The notes beneath the pieces were generated by a model. The model saw only the letters and a list, made by a program, of their open reading frames with translations. It made no database searches and was not told where the DNA came from. From the NCBI GenBank assembly GCA_902801325.1, contig CADCHQ010000010.1:139164-203163 (forward strand): a DNA stretch of 64,000 nt. Direction: 5' to 3'. Of the stretch, positions 28,343 through 36,972 are shown piece after piece. A program made the position numbers and the translations under genes. Position 1 is the stretch's first letter. Every line of letters starts with the position of its first letter. The stretch comes from an uncultured Bacteroidales bacterium (lineage in GTDB: Bacteria; Bacteroidota; Bacteroidia; Bacteroidales; Bacteroidaceae).

Positions 28343-30340
28343 TTAAATGTGAAAAGAAATTGTGTCGCCTGCAGCTTCTTTTACCACCTTGCCTGCCTTT
28401 ATCAGTTGCACACGAACGCGTTGCTTGGCATCGCGATAAACACGAAGGTCAAAGTCTCCTCCACAGATGCGTATATGGCGCAAACTCATCTCAGGCCACT
28501 CTTTAGGTAGTCGGGGGGAAACTGTGAAATTATGCAGGCCTGTAGGACGGATGCCAAACAGACCTTCCGTAATGATGCGGGCATAAAGGGCGCTTTCGGC
28601 AGAGAGATGTCGCTGGTTGCCTTCAGGCCATGCTTCTATGGCATAGGGTACATGGAAACCCAATAGGCGCGTGCGTGAATAATATTGTAGGAAACCCAAT
28701 GTGCGTTCTGTGTCGCCAGCCATTAAAGCACCACGCAAGGCATATAGCGTGGAACGGTCCCAGAACGTCTCACTGCCAGCCTGGGTCAACATTCCGTCTT
28801 TGGTCCAAAGGCGAGGCGAATACAAGGCATCGATAGTTCCTTTGGCTCGGTCGTAAATGCCCATAGTTAGTGGAATGCAAATCCATGAGCGTAACACTTC
28901 GTTGCCTTCATAGTATCGATAGGTGTCGAACCCTTCCACTTCGGCATGGAAATACTGGTCAATGGCTGTTCGCAGTTCATGAGCCTGTTGCTCGTAATGC
29001 TTGGCCACAGAGGTGGGTTGTCTCAGGTCACGTGAAAGATATGCGGCAGAAAGCAAGGCGTCGTAATATAAAGAAGAGGTGCAGAGGTTAGCGTTGCCAC
29101 TGGGGAAACGTCCCTCCAGTTCATCACGGTCTGAGCGCACCACACCGGCTTCATTCAACTGTCGTCGACAATACTCCAGCGTCCATTGGATTAAAGGCCA
29201 CAACTGCCGGGCTTCCTCACGATTGCCACGAGCCAGGGCGTAGCGGGCAGCCCCATAGGCTATCATGGCCGCATCACCACGGTCTCCTGCGCCATTCCAG
29301 TAATCCGTGCCTTCGGCAATGATGCTGCTGGGGATAGGTTTCCACTCGTCATTCATCCATGAGGCAAACATTTTCCATGCGTTCATAGCTGAGGCATTGG
29401 CATAGTCATCTCCAATGAAAGGGAAGAAAGGGTTGGCATATTCAGCTTGGTCGTTTGCCCAGATGGCAGCGTAGTAGCGCTCTCCACCAGGACCGTGCAT
29501 GGGACCGTTCTTTGTCTCATATATGCTCTCGCAGGCTCGTATCTTTGAGAAAGCGAACATGCGGTCGAGCACAGGGTCGGGCGTCTCCAGCACAAGGTTG
29601 TTCTGCCATCCGGTTACCAGTCTCTTGCGGGCCTCAATCTCTGCGGCAACATCACAGGTAAGGGGATGCTCACGTTCTCTGCGTGCACTAATTACAGCCG
29701 AGAAAGTCTTTGTCTCCTTTGGCTTCAGTTGGAACGTTCCCGTGCCATAAAGCATTGATTCCACCACATAAGCACCATCAATGCCTTTGATGGCGTCACT
29801 GGTCATTCGATGTTCCGTAGGCTCTATGCAAAGAGTTACGTCTCTGTCGCCAAGGTTTGTCAGTTCGTAAAGTTCCACCAATGCAGGATGGGTGGGCGAG
29901 GGACTTATCGTACGTTTTACGCCAATCGAACCCCAACGGCTTTGCACGGTCATCAATCCCTGCAGGGATATGCTCTCCACTTGCTCTTGGCGGTCGATGA
30001 GTCGACTCTGTCCAATAAGTACGCTCTCCAATGCTTCCCAGTTGACATAACGGATGAAACTGGCGTGTGTGTCATTGGGAATAGTGCGGAGCATGGGGAA
30101 CACCAAATGCCGTTCGCAGGTGAAGCGTCCTGTGGCACTGATGCCATAGTGCAGCACCACGGCCATCTGCCGACCAGCCATTTCTATGTGGTCGGTATGT
30201 GCTCGTCCGTCGTTGGTCCAAGTGATCCCGCCCTCCTTGTTTAATGTCCAAAACGATTGTTCTGTCTCATCTGCGTGAGCTGTCATCCCCGTTAAGATGC
30301 TCAGTAGCATTATAGCACGCAAAACCCATCTTGTAGTCAT
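28343..30340 (-). CDS. Secreted six-hairpin glycosidase-like protein
   Basis: 665 residues with a signal peptide ending near TAHADE. The N-terminal 220 residues are beta-rich; the remainder is an (alpha/alpha)6 barrel with GPGGERYYAAIWANDQAEY, EGTDYWNGAGDRGDAAMIAYGAARYAL and SGNANLCTSSLYYDALL, ending in a small beta domain (GGDFDLRVYRDAKQRVRVQL) as in rhamnosidase- and GH63-like enzymes. Candidate acids lie in WANDQAEY and DYWNGAGDRGD, but I cannot name the GH family. It is followed at 3 bases by the M28 peptidase and preceded by a Dcu transporter. Confidence 0.7.
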   Translation of the reverse strand: MTTRWVLRAIMLLSILTGMTAHADETEQSFWTLNKEGGITWTNDGRAHTDHIEMAGRQMAVVLHYGISATGRFTCERHLVFPMLRTIPNDTHASFIRYVNWEALESVLIGQSRLIDRQEQVESISLQGLMTVQSRWGSIGVKRTISPSPTHPALVELYELTNLGDRDVTLCIEPTEHRMTSDAIKGIDGAYVVESMLYGTGTFQLKPKETKTFSAVISARREREHPLTCDVAAEIEARKRLVTGWQNNLVLETPDPVLDRMFAFSKIRACESIYETKNGPMHGPGGERYYAAIWANDQAEYANPFFPFIGDDYANASAMNAWKMFASWMNDEWKPIPSSIIAEGTDYWNGAGDRGDAAMIAYGAARYALARGNREEARQLWPLIQWTLEYCRRQLNEAGVVRSDRDELEGRFPSGNANLCTSSLYYDALLSAAYLSRDLRQPTSVAKHYEQQAHELRTAIDQYFHAEVEGFDTYRYYEGNEVLRSWICIPLTMGIYDRAKGTIDALYSPRLWTKDGMLTQAGSETFWDRSTLYALRGALMAGDTERTLGFLQYYSRTRLLGFHVPYAIEAWPEGNQRHLSAESALYARIITEGLFGIRPTGLHNFTVSPRLPKEWPEMSLRHIRICGGDFDLRVYRDAKQRVRVQLIKAGKVVKEAAGDTISFHI

Positions 30341-30399
30341 GGTTCAAAAGAAATTTGAAGGTTAGAACTAATGGACACTAATTAATGTGATTCACGGAA

Positions 30400-31845
30400 T
30401 CAGTAGATGATCATGGCAAGTAGGTAGGCAACCAGCGTGGAGACGCCAACGCAAACAAGACCAGGCATCATGAAGGAGTGGTTCAATAGGTATTTGCCTA
30501 TGACGGTTGTGCCTGAACGGTCGAAGTTGACGGTGGCAATGTCGCTGGGATAGTTCGGGATGAAGAAATAACCGTAAACCGAAGGTAGTACACCCAGAAG
30601 CACAGGACCAGAGATGCCTAACGAATAGGCAAGTGGTAGCATCGCCACAACGACGGCACCTTGTGAGTTGATGAGCACCGAGACCGTGAAGAACACCAAA
30701 GCGATAGACCATGGGTATTGCTTTACGATATCGGCAAGCATGAGTTTCATCTCTGGCAGATAGTTCGAGAAGTAGGTGTCGGCCAGCCAGGCAATGCCAT
30801 AGATGGCAACAACGGCAACCATACCTGACTGCCAAACGGGACCTGCTACGGCCTTCTTCGGTGCAGCTTTGCAGAAGATTATCATCAGAGCCGCGGCTGA
30901 AATCATTATTATCTGGATGACCACATTCATGGCCAGTGGCTTGTCAAACCATTCCGTCATTCCCGTCACATGCACTTTTGCCTTCACCAGTTGGTCGGCA
31001 GTAAGGGTCGCATTTTCATCAAGTATCATTGGGGCACTCCCCTTAACAGCCCGGAGCGTGTCATAGGATGGAAGCGCATTCTGGAAAATAGCGAAGAAGA
31101 CGATGATTGCCAGAGCACCGAGGAAGATGAAAACGGCACGCTTAGCCTCACGTGGAATCTCTTTGTCTAGCGTGGTGGTTGTGCCTCCGTAGATGTATTC
31201 GCGTTGCTTGGGATCTTTGAGCTTGGCTTGGAACTCAGGATCTTTGTCGAGGTCCAGTCCTCTGTGATAACTGGCAGCGGATGCTGCTATCAGTCCACAC
31301 AGACAGGCTGGCAGGCTAATCATGAGGACTCCTGGGATGGTTATTTCAAAGCCATTAGCATTGGATATGCTAACGAAAGCGACAACAGCAGCGGCAATGG
31401 GTGAGCAGGTAATGCCCACCTGTGAGGCAATGGAAGCCACGCCACAGGGGCGCTCTGGGCGGATGCCTTTCTTCAGCGAGATGTCACAAATGATGGGCAT
31501 CAGCGTATAGACCACGTGTCCTGTGCCGACAAGCACCGTCAGGAAGAATGTGCAGAGTGGAGCAAGGAATGTGATGCGATCAGGGTGCTTACGCAACAGT
31601 CGCTCGGCTATTTGTATGAGCCAGTCCATACCGCCTGATGCCTGCATAATGCCTGCACAGGTAACGGCCGCGATGATGATGTAGATGACATCGGTCGGGG
31701 GCGTACCTGGTTCCATTCCAAAAGCAAATACTAACAGGGCCAAACCAATGCCGGAAATAGCACCCAGCGCCAAACTTCCATAGCGCGAACCCACCCATAG
31801 TGCTCCCAGCACTATCATGAGTTGAATAATCATTAAGAATGACAT
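30400..31845 (-). CDS. Anaerobic C4-dicarboxylate transporter (Dcu family)
   Basis: 481 residues, polytopic. The start is MSFLMIIQLMIVLGALWVGSRYG. Family motifs include PPTDVIYIIIAAVTCAGIMQASGGMDWLI, LVGTGHVVYTLMPIICDISLKKGIRPERP and the C-terminal GYFFIPNYPSDIATVNFDRSGTT. Dcu carriers exchange fumarate, malate, aspartate and succinate under anaerobic conditions, which suits a fermenter that excretes succinate. DcuA versus DcuB cannot be decided by eye. The next gene downstream starts 60 bases away, without an obvious terminator. Confidence 0.9.
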   Translation of the reverse strand: MSFLMIIQLMIVLGALWVGSRYGSLALGAISGIGLALLVFAFGMEPGTPPTDVIYIIIAAVTCAGIMQASGGMDWLIQIAERLLRKHPDRITFLAPLCTFFLTVLVGTGHVVYTLMPIICDISLKKGIRPERPCGVASIASQVGITCSPIAAAVVAFVSISNANGFEITIPGVLMISLPACLCGLIAASAASYHRGLDLDKDPEFQAKLKDPKQREYIYGGTTTTLDKEIPREAKRAVFIFLGALAIIVFFAIFQNALPSYDTLRAVKGSAPMILDENATLTADQLVKAKVHVTGMTEWFDKPLAMNVVIQIIMISAAALMIIFCKAAPKKAVAGPVWQSGMVAVVAIYGIAWLADTYFSNYLPEMKLMLADIVKQYPWSIALVFFTVSVLINSQGAVVVAMLPLAYSLGISGPVLLGVLPSVYGYFFIPNYPSDIATVNFDRSGTTVIGKYLLNHSFMMPGLVCVGVSTLVAYLLAMIIY

Positions 31846-31943
31846 ATTATTTGTTGTTTTTCTGGTTATTAAAGGTAGATTCTATGCTTATCCACGTACA
31901 AATGTACAAAAGTTTTTCGACTATTAAGGAATCGAAAGCAAAA

Positions 31944-31974
31944 AAAGAGGTGAAACATTGCGTTCCACCTCTTT
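31944..31974 (-). terminator. Terminator downstream of nifJ
   Basis: AAAGAGGTG (31944-31952) and CACCTCTTT (31966-31974) form a 9-bp stem; on the minus strand it ends in TTTTTTTGC. It lies about 100 bases past the nifJ stop. The rest of 31846-32074 contains a copy of the dispersed TTTGACTTCGTCGAG / CTTCGCTCGGCA sequence (32018-32050) and nothing coding. Confidence 0.75.
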
Positions 31975-32017
31975 CTTATTATAGAATTATGATTCTCTTG
32001 TTCTTTGCTCTAGTTTT

Positions 32018-32050
32018 GACTTCGTCGAGATTGAATCTTCGCTCGGCAAT
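32018..32050. repeat. Dispersed intergenic repeat, copy 1
   Basis: TTTGACTTCGTCGAG, then eight variable bases, then CTTCGCTCGGCA. The same two blocks with the same eight-base gap occur at 53634-53665 in the leader of the riboswitch-controlled TonB gene. A shorter relative (CTCGGCATA) occurs near 26938. Confidence 0.6.
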
Positions 32051-32074
32051 GATTAAGTGAACTTATCATTGCTC

Positions 32075-35000
32075 TTACTCAGTCCAATCTTCCTGGGTCT
32101 TGCGAACGTAGGACTTGTAGCGGATCTGTGCCATGCGCTGTGCCTCGGCGAAGAGTTCTTCTGCCTCGTCGGGATAAGCCTTCTTGACAGAGAGGTAACG
32201 AACCTCGCCCATGAGGAAGTCGTGGAACTTGTCCCACTGAGGCTCTTTCGAGTCGAGGCTGAACGGATTCTTGCCTTCCTCGATGAGTGCGGGATTGAAG
32301 CGCCACAGGTGCCAGTAACCGCACTCGACGGCCTTCTTCTCCTCAGCCTGGCTCTTACCCATGCCGCCCTTGGCCTTCAGACCGTGGTTGATACAGGGGG
32401 CATAAGCGATGACGATGCTGGGACCGTGCCATGCTTCTGCCTCGCGGATGGCCTTGAGGCACTGGCTGTGGTCGGCGCCCATGGCAATCTGAGCCACATA
32501 GACATAACCATAAGTGGTGGCGATCATGCCGAGGTCCTTCTTGCGGATGCGCTTACCCTGGGCAGCGAACTGAGCGATAGCGCCGAGAGGTGTAGCCTTA
32601 GAGGCCTGACCACCCGTATTGGAGTAAACCTCGGTGTCGAGTACCAGGATATTGACATCCTCACCAGTAGCGATAACGTGGTCGAGACCACCGTAACCGA
32701 TGTCGTAAGAAGCACCGTCGCCACCGATGATCCACTGGCTGCGCTTCACCAGATAGTGGTCGAGGGTCTGCAATTCTTTATTGACGGGACATCCGGCAGC
32801 AGCAGCGGCACGGATAGCCTCGCGCAACTTCGGAGCAATCTCCTTCGTCTTGTCTGCATCCTCGCAGTTAGCAATCCACTCCTCGGCCAGAGCCTTGTAT
32901 CCAGCAGTGCATTGAGGTGCTTCGCAAGCTTCCTTCAGCAACTTAGCTACGCGCTCCTTCATCTTCTTGTTACCGAGGGCCATACCGAGACCGAACTCGC
33001 AGAAGTCCTCGAACAGGGAGTTGTTGAAGCATGGACCTTGTCCCTTATCGTTCTTGGTATAAGGTGTGGAAGGAATAGAAGCAGAGTAGATAGACGAGCA
33101 ACCTGTGGCGTTGGCAATCAACTGACGGTCACCGAAGAGTTGGCTAATCAGTTTCACGTAAGGTGTCTCGCCGCAACCTGCGCAAGCACCACTGAACTCG
33201 AACAAAGGCTTTGCGAACTGTGAGTTCTTCACGCTCTGTTTGATATCTACGAGGTCTTGCTTTGAGGGCAGTTTCACCAGTTTGTCCCAATCCTGAGCCA
33301 TCTTCTTCATCTCGTCGGCATCGGGGTTGAATGGAACCATCGTGAGGGCCTTACCCAACTTGGGATTGCCCGGACAGATGTCGGCACAGTTGCCGCAACC
33401 CAGACAGTCAAGTACGCTAGGCTCGATGACGAAGTGCATACCCTTCATGGTGGCAGGGGCCTTCATCTCGATGCTGTCGATCTCGAAGCCAGCCAGTTCC
33501 TCGTCGGTGAGGACGAACGGACGGATGGCAGCGTGAGGGCAGATGTATGCACACTGGTTACACTGGATACAGTTCTCTTTGGTCCACATGGGTACGAATG
33601 CTTCTACGCCACGCTTTTCGTAGGCAGATGTGCCAACCTCCCAAGAACCGTCGGCTGTACCATGCTTGGCAAATGCACTTACGGGTAGCAAGTCGCCGGC
33701 CTGAGCATTGATGGGGCGAACCAGTTCCTTAACGAATGCGGGAGCATCGTCCTGCTTCTCTGCATCGTCGGGCAGGCTAGCCCATTCGGGCTTCACAGCA
33801 AACTGCTTGTACTCACCACCACGGTCAACGGCAGCATAGTTCTTGTTCACAACGTCCTCACCCTTAGAGCCATAAGACTTCACGATGAACTTCTTCATCT
33901 GCTCAACTGCCAAGTCAACGGGGATAACACCCGTGATGCGGAAGAAGGCCGACTGCAGAATGGTGTTCGTGCGGTTGCCGAGACCAATCTCTTGAGCAAT
34001 CTTTGTGGCGTTGATGGTATAGACGGTGATGTTGTTCTGAGCAAAGTAACGCTTAACCTTGTTAGGCATGAACTTCTCCAGTTCCTCGCCTTCGAAGATG
34101 GTGTTCAGGAGGAACGTACCATTCTTCTGCAGACCACGTGTAACGTCATACATGTGGAGGTAAGCCTGAACGTGGCAGGCCACGAAGTTAGGTGTTGTTA
34201 CCAGATAGGTAGAGCGGATGGGGGTGTCACCAAAGCGCAGGTGAGAGCAGGTGAAGCCACCCGACTTCTTGGAGTCGTAAGAGAAGTAGGCTTGGCAATA
34301 CTTGTCGGTGTTGTCACCGATAATCTTTACCGAGTTCTTGTTAGCACCTACAGTACCGTCAGCACCCAGACCGAAGAACTTGGCCTGGAACATGCCAGCA
34401 CCACCGAGAGCAATCTCCTCAACCTCGGGAAGAGATGTGAAGGTTACGTCGTCAACAATACCAATGGTGAAGTGATTCTTGGGCTCGGGCATAGCGAGGT
34501 TGTTGAACACGCTGATGATCTGAGCGGGAGTGGTGTCGTGAGAACCAAGACCATAGCGACCTCCTACGATGAGGGGACGATCCTCTACGTCGTAGTAAGC
34601 ATCCTTCACGTCGAGGTACAGAGGCTCGCCATTAGCACCGGGCTCCTTCGTACGGTCAAGTACGGCGATGCGCTTCACGCTCTTAGGCACGCTGGCCAGC
34701 AAGTGCTTGACAGAGAAGGGACGATAGAGATGTACGCTAATCATACCCACCTTCTGGCCGTTGGCATTCAGGTAGTCGATGGCCTCGCGGGCAGCATCGG
34801 TGGCTGAACCCATAAGGATGATCATGCGGTCGGCATCCTCAGCTCCATAATAAGAGAAGAGGTGATACTCACGACCCGTAATCTTCGAGATCTCACCCAA
34901 GTACTTCTCTACTGCTTCAGGTACACTGTCGTAGTATGGATTGCAAGCCTCGCGATGAGTGAAGAAGGTTTCGGGATTCTCGGCAGTACCACGAGTGATG

Positions 35001-35644
35001 GGACGCTCGGGGCTCATTGCACGGTCACGGAAACGCTTGATGTACTCCTCCTTCACAAGCGGACGAATGTCCTCTTGATCCATGAGCTCAATCTTGTGAT
35101 ACTCATGACTGGTGCGGAAACCATCGAAGAAGTTCACGAAGGGGACCATCGTCTCCAGAGAAGCCAAGTGAGCAACGGCTGTGAGGTCCATAACCTCTTG
35201 TACAGAGCCTTCGCACAACATGGCGAAACCAGTCTGGCGGCAAGCCATCACATCCTGATGGTCGCCGAAGATGCACAACGAATGGCTGGCAAGCGTACGT
35301 GCAGAAACGTCGAATACGCAGGGAATCAATTCACCAGCAATCTTGTACATGTTGGGAATCATCAGCAAGAGACCCTGACTGGCAGTAAATGTGGTGGTGA
35401 GAGCACCGGCCTGAAGCGAACCGTGAACGGCGCCAGCAGCACCGGCTTCCGACTGCATTTCCTGAACGCTTACTGTCTGGCCCCACAGGTTCTTCCTGCC
35501 GCGGGCAGCCCACTCGTCAACATGCTCAGCCATGGGCGAAGAGGGGGTGATGGGGTAGATAGCAGCTACCTCCGAGAACATATAGCTCACATGAGCCGCA
35601 GCCTCGTTACCATCACAAGTGATAAATTTCTTTTCTTTTGCCAT
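32075..35644 (-). CDS. nifJ: Pyruvate:ferredoxin (flavodoxin) oxidoreductase
   Basis: 1189 residues, the usual single-chain size. It oxidises pyruvate with CoA to acetyl-CoA, CO2 and reduced ferredoxin. Domains in order: pyruvate/2-oxoacid binding I (YPITPSSPMAEHVDEWAA), domain II, gamma domain, two 4Fe-4S ferredoxin motifs (CIQCNQCAYICPHA near 692-705 and CLGCGNCADICPGN near 745-760) and the TPP domain with GDGASYDIGYGGLDHV and NTGGQASKATP near 975-1020. The proximal cluster cysteines appear in FSGACAGCGETPY. Single transcription unit. It is central to anaerobic energy metabolism. Confidence 0.97.
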   Translation of the reverse strand: MAKEKKFITCDGNEAAAHVSYMFSEVAAIYPITPSSPMAEHVDEWAARGRKNLWGQTVSVQEMQSEAGAAGAVHGSLQAGALTTTFTASQGLLLMIPNMYKIAGELIPCVFDVSARTLASHSLCIFGDHQDVMACRQTGFAMLCEGSVQEVMDLTAVAHLASLETMVPFVNFFDGFRTSHEYHKIELMDQEDIRPLVKEEYIKRFRDRAMSPERPITRGTAENPETFFTHREACNPYYDSVPEAVEKYLGEISKITGREYHLFSYYGAEDADRMIILMGSATDAAREAIDYLNANGQKVGMISVHLYRPFSVKHLLASVPKSVKRIAVLDRTKEPGANGEPLYLDVKDAYYDVEDRPLIVGGRYGLGSHDTTPAQIISVFNNLAMPEPKNHFTIGIVDDVTFTSLPEVEEIALGGAGMFQAKFFGLGADGTVGANKNSVKIIGDNTDKYCQAYFSYDSKKSGGFTCSHLRFGDTPIRSTYLVTTPNFVACHVQAYLHMYDVTRGLQKNGTFLLNTIFEGEELEKFMPNKVKRYFAQNNITVYTINATKIAQEIGLGNRTNTILQSAFFRITGVIPVDLAVEQMKKFIVKSYGSKGEDVVNKNYAAVDRGGEYKQFAVKPEWASLPDDAEKQDDAPAFVKELVRPINAQAGDLLPVSAFAKHGTADGSWEVGTSAYEKRGVEAFVPMWTKENCIQCNQCAYICPHAAIRPFVLTDEELAGFEIDSIEMKAPATMKGMHFVIEPSVLDCLGCGNCADICPGNPKLGKALTMVPFNPDADEMKKMAQDWDKLVKLPSKQDLVDIKQSVKNSQFAKPLFEFSGACAGCGETPYVKLISQLFGDRQLIANATGCSSIYSASIPSTPYTKNDKGQGPCFNNSLFEDFCEFGLGMALGNKKMKERVAKLLKEACEAPQCTAGYKALAEEWIANCEDADKTKEIAPKLREAIRAAAAAGCPVNKELQTLDHYLVKRSQWIIGGDGASYDIGYGGLDHVIATGEDVNILVLDTEVYSNTGGQASKATPLGAIAQFAAQGKRIRKKDLGMIATTYGYVYVAQIAMGADHSQCLKAIREAEAWHGPSIVIAYAPCINHGLKAKGGMGKSQAEEKKAVECGYWHLWRFNPALIEEGKNPFSLDSKEPQWDKFHDFLMGEVRYLSVKKAYPDEAEELFAEAQRMAQIRYKSYVRKTQEDWTE

Positions 35645-35710
35645 AATACTTGTATTTTGGTGTTACGTATTAATTCAGATGTCAAATGTTCAATGGTCAA
35701 TCTTCAATGT

Positions 35711-36889
35711 TCAATATAAAAAGCCAAATAGCCAAAGTGGAATCTGTCTTTCATCGCCCCGTCGGATGCCGTCCATAGCGTAATAGATGCCTGAAAGCTG
35801 ACGTTTTGGTGCTTCTGTCATGATGCGGAAACGATTCTTTCCGTCCACCACGAAGTTACATGAACGGTCTCCAACGTTAACCATGTGGCGTCCCCATAAG
35901 GCATTCTGGAAGAAGGTTTCCAGCTCTTCCTGCTTCTCAACTTGATGAGGCAGCATTGCATGCATTAGGTTGGGGTTGTGCATCATCACGCGGGCTGGTT
36001 TCTTTGGAGAGCTCTCGCCAAGGCGGTACAGTACATTCACCAATCGGGCATCGGCCAGATACTTAATGTAGTTGGTCACCGTGGCACGACTGGTTTGTAT
36101 GTCAGTGGCCAGTTGGCTTACGTTGGGTGCTTGATTGCGGTCCACTGCCAAGAGATACAGCAATTTCTTTATCTTTGACAGGTATTTCAGCTCGATTTGC
36201 TTGATAAGCAGGATGTCCACCTCGATCATCATGTTCATCGTCTTGACCAAGTTCTCCGAGAAATTCCTTTGTTCCAAGAAGAAAGGATAATAGCCGTGGT
36301 GGATGTACGAACGGAAGTGGTCGAGTGGGTTCACTTGACGACAGATGTCGGCAGCCAGCTGGCCATGATGCTGCATAATGTCCTCCAATGAATAGGACTT
36401 CAGGTTAAGTCCAGTCTTCATGTTCAGGTATTCGCGGAACGAGAAACCACGCAGATTGTATGATTTTACGATGCCGTTCAGTTCGGGATTCTCCTCTTTC
36501 AGGCGCATAACGCTTGAGCCTGTGAATACGATACGAAGGCCGGGCAATGTGTCATAGCACTTCCTAAGCTCATGACTCCAATCGGGTTCTTTGAAAATTT
36601 GGTCGATAAGCAGTACACGCCCGCCACATTCATAGAATTCGCGAGCAAACTCGGAGATGGTGTGTCCTTGAAAATAGAAGTTGTTCATGTTGATGTAGAG
36701 ACATTTGCGGTCCTCTACATCAAAGTTTTCTTTGGCATACATGAGCAGAAACGATGTCTTGCCTACGCCACGACTACCTTTGATACCAATCAATCGGTCT
36801 TGCCAATTGATTTCGTCCATCAAAAGACGGCGTACCGGGGCATGCACATGCTCCACTAAATATGCATGAGTGCGGAAGAATGATTCCAT
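35711..36889 (-). CDS. AAA_14 / DUF4143 family ATPase
   Basis: 392 residues. Walker A is GSRGVGKTSFL near residue 38. Walker B reads RVLLIDQI, with Gln where Asp-Glu is usual, and sensor 1 is IVFTGSSVMRL. A winged-helix region (NVSQLATDIQTSRATVTNYIKYLADARLVNVL) and a C-terminal DUF4143 nuclease-like part (FFQNALWG, CNFVVDGKNRFRI) follow. Family members are ATPases of unclear cellular role, common in Bacteroidales. The stop codon lies in AT filler (TATTGAACATTGAAGATTG). It is probably independent of nifJ. Confidence 0.85.
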   Translation of the reverse strand: MESFFRTHAYLVEHVHAPVRRLLMDEINWQDRLIGIKGSRGVGKTSFLLMYAKENFDVEDRKCLYINMNNFYFQGHTISEFAREFYECGGRVLLIDQIFKEPDWSHELRKCYDTLPGLRIVFTGSSVMRLKEENPELNGIVKSYNLRGFSFREYLNMKTGLNLKSYSLEDIMQHHGQLAADICRQVNPLDHFRSYIHHGYYPFFLEQRNFSENLVKTMNMMIEVDILLIKQIELKYLSKIKKLLYLLAVDRNQAPNVSQLATDIQTSRATVTNYIKYLADARLVNVLYRLGESSPKKPARVMMHNPNLMHAMLPHQVEKQEELETFFQNALWGRHMVNVGDRSCNFVVDGKNRFRIMTEAPKRQLSGIYYAMDGIRRGDERQIPLWLFGFLY

Positions 36890-36908
36890 GAATATTTAAT
36901 TTCGCGGA

Positions 36909-36939
36909 CAAAGATACAAAAACTTTCCGTAATTGCAAA
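36909..36939 (-). promoter_or_regulatory. Promoter of the AAA ATPase gene
   Basis: Minus-strand TATCTTTG (CAAAGATA at 36909-36916) and TTTG (CAAA at 36936-36939) are separated by 19 bases, a textbook Bacteroidales pair, 20 bases before the start. Confidence 0.7.
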
Positions 36940-36972
36940 GTCGAGATTGCAAAAAGTGAGAAAGAAAATGAA

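Noticed and set aside
32057..33223. Long plus-strand ORF opposite nifJ (388 codons), and similar ones at 33992-34807 and 34862-35719
   Set aside because: They lie wholly antisense to the highly conserved nifJ frame and show Val/Leu/His-rich shadow composition.
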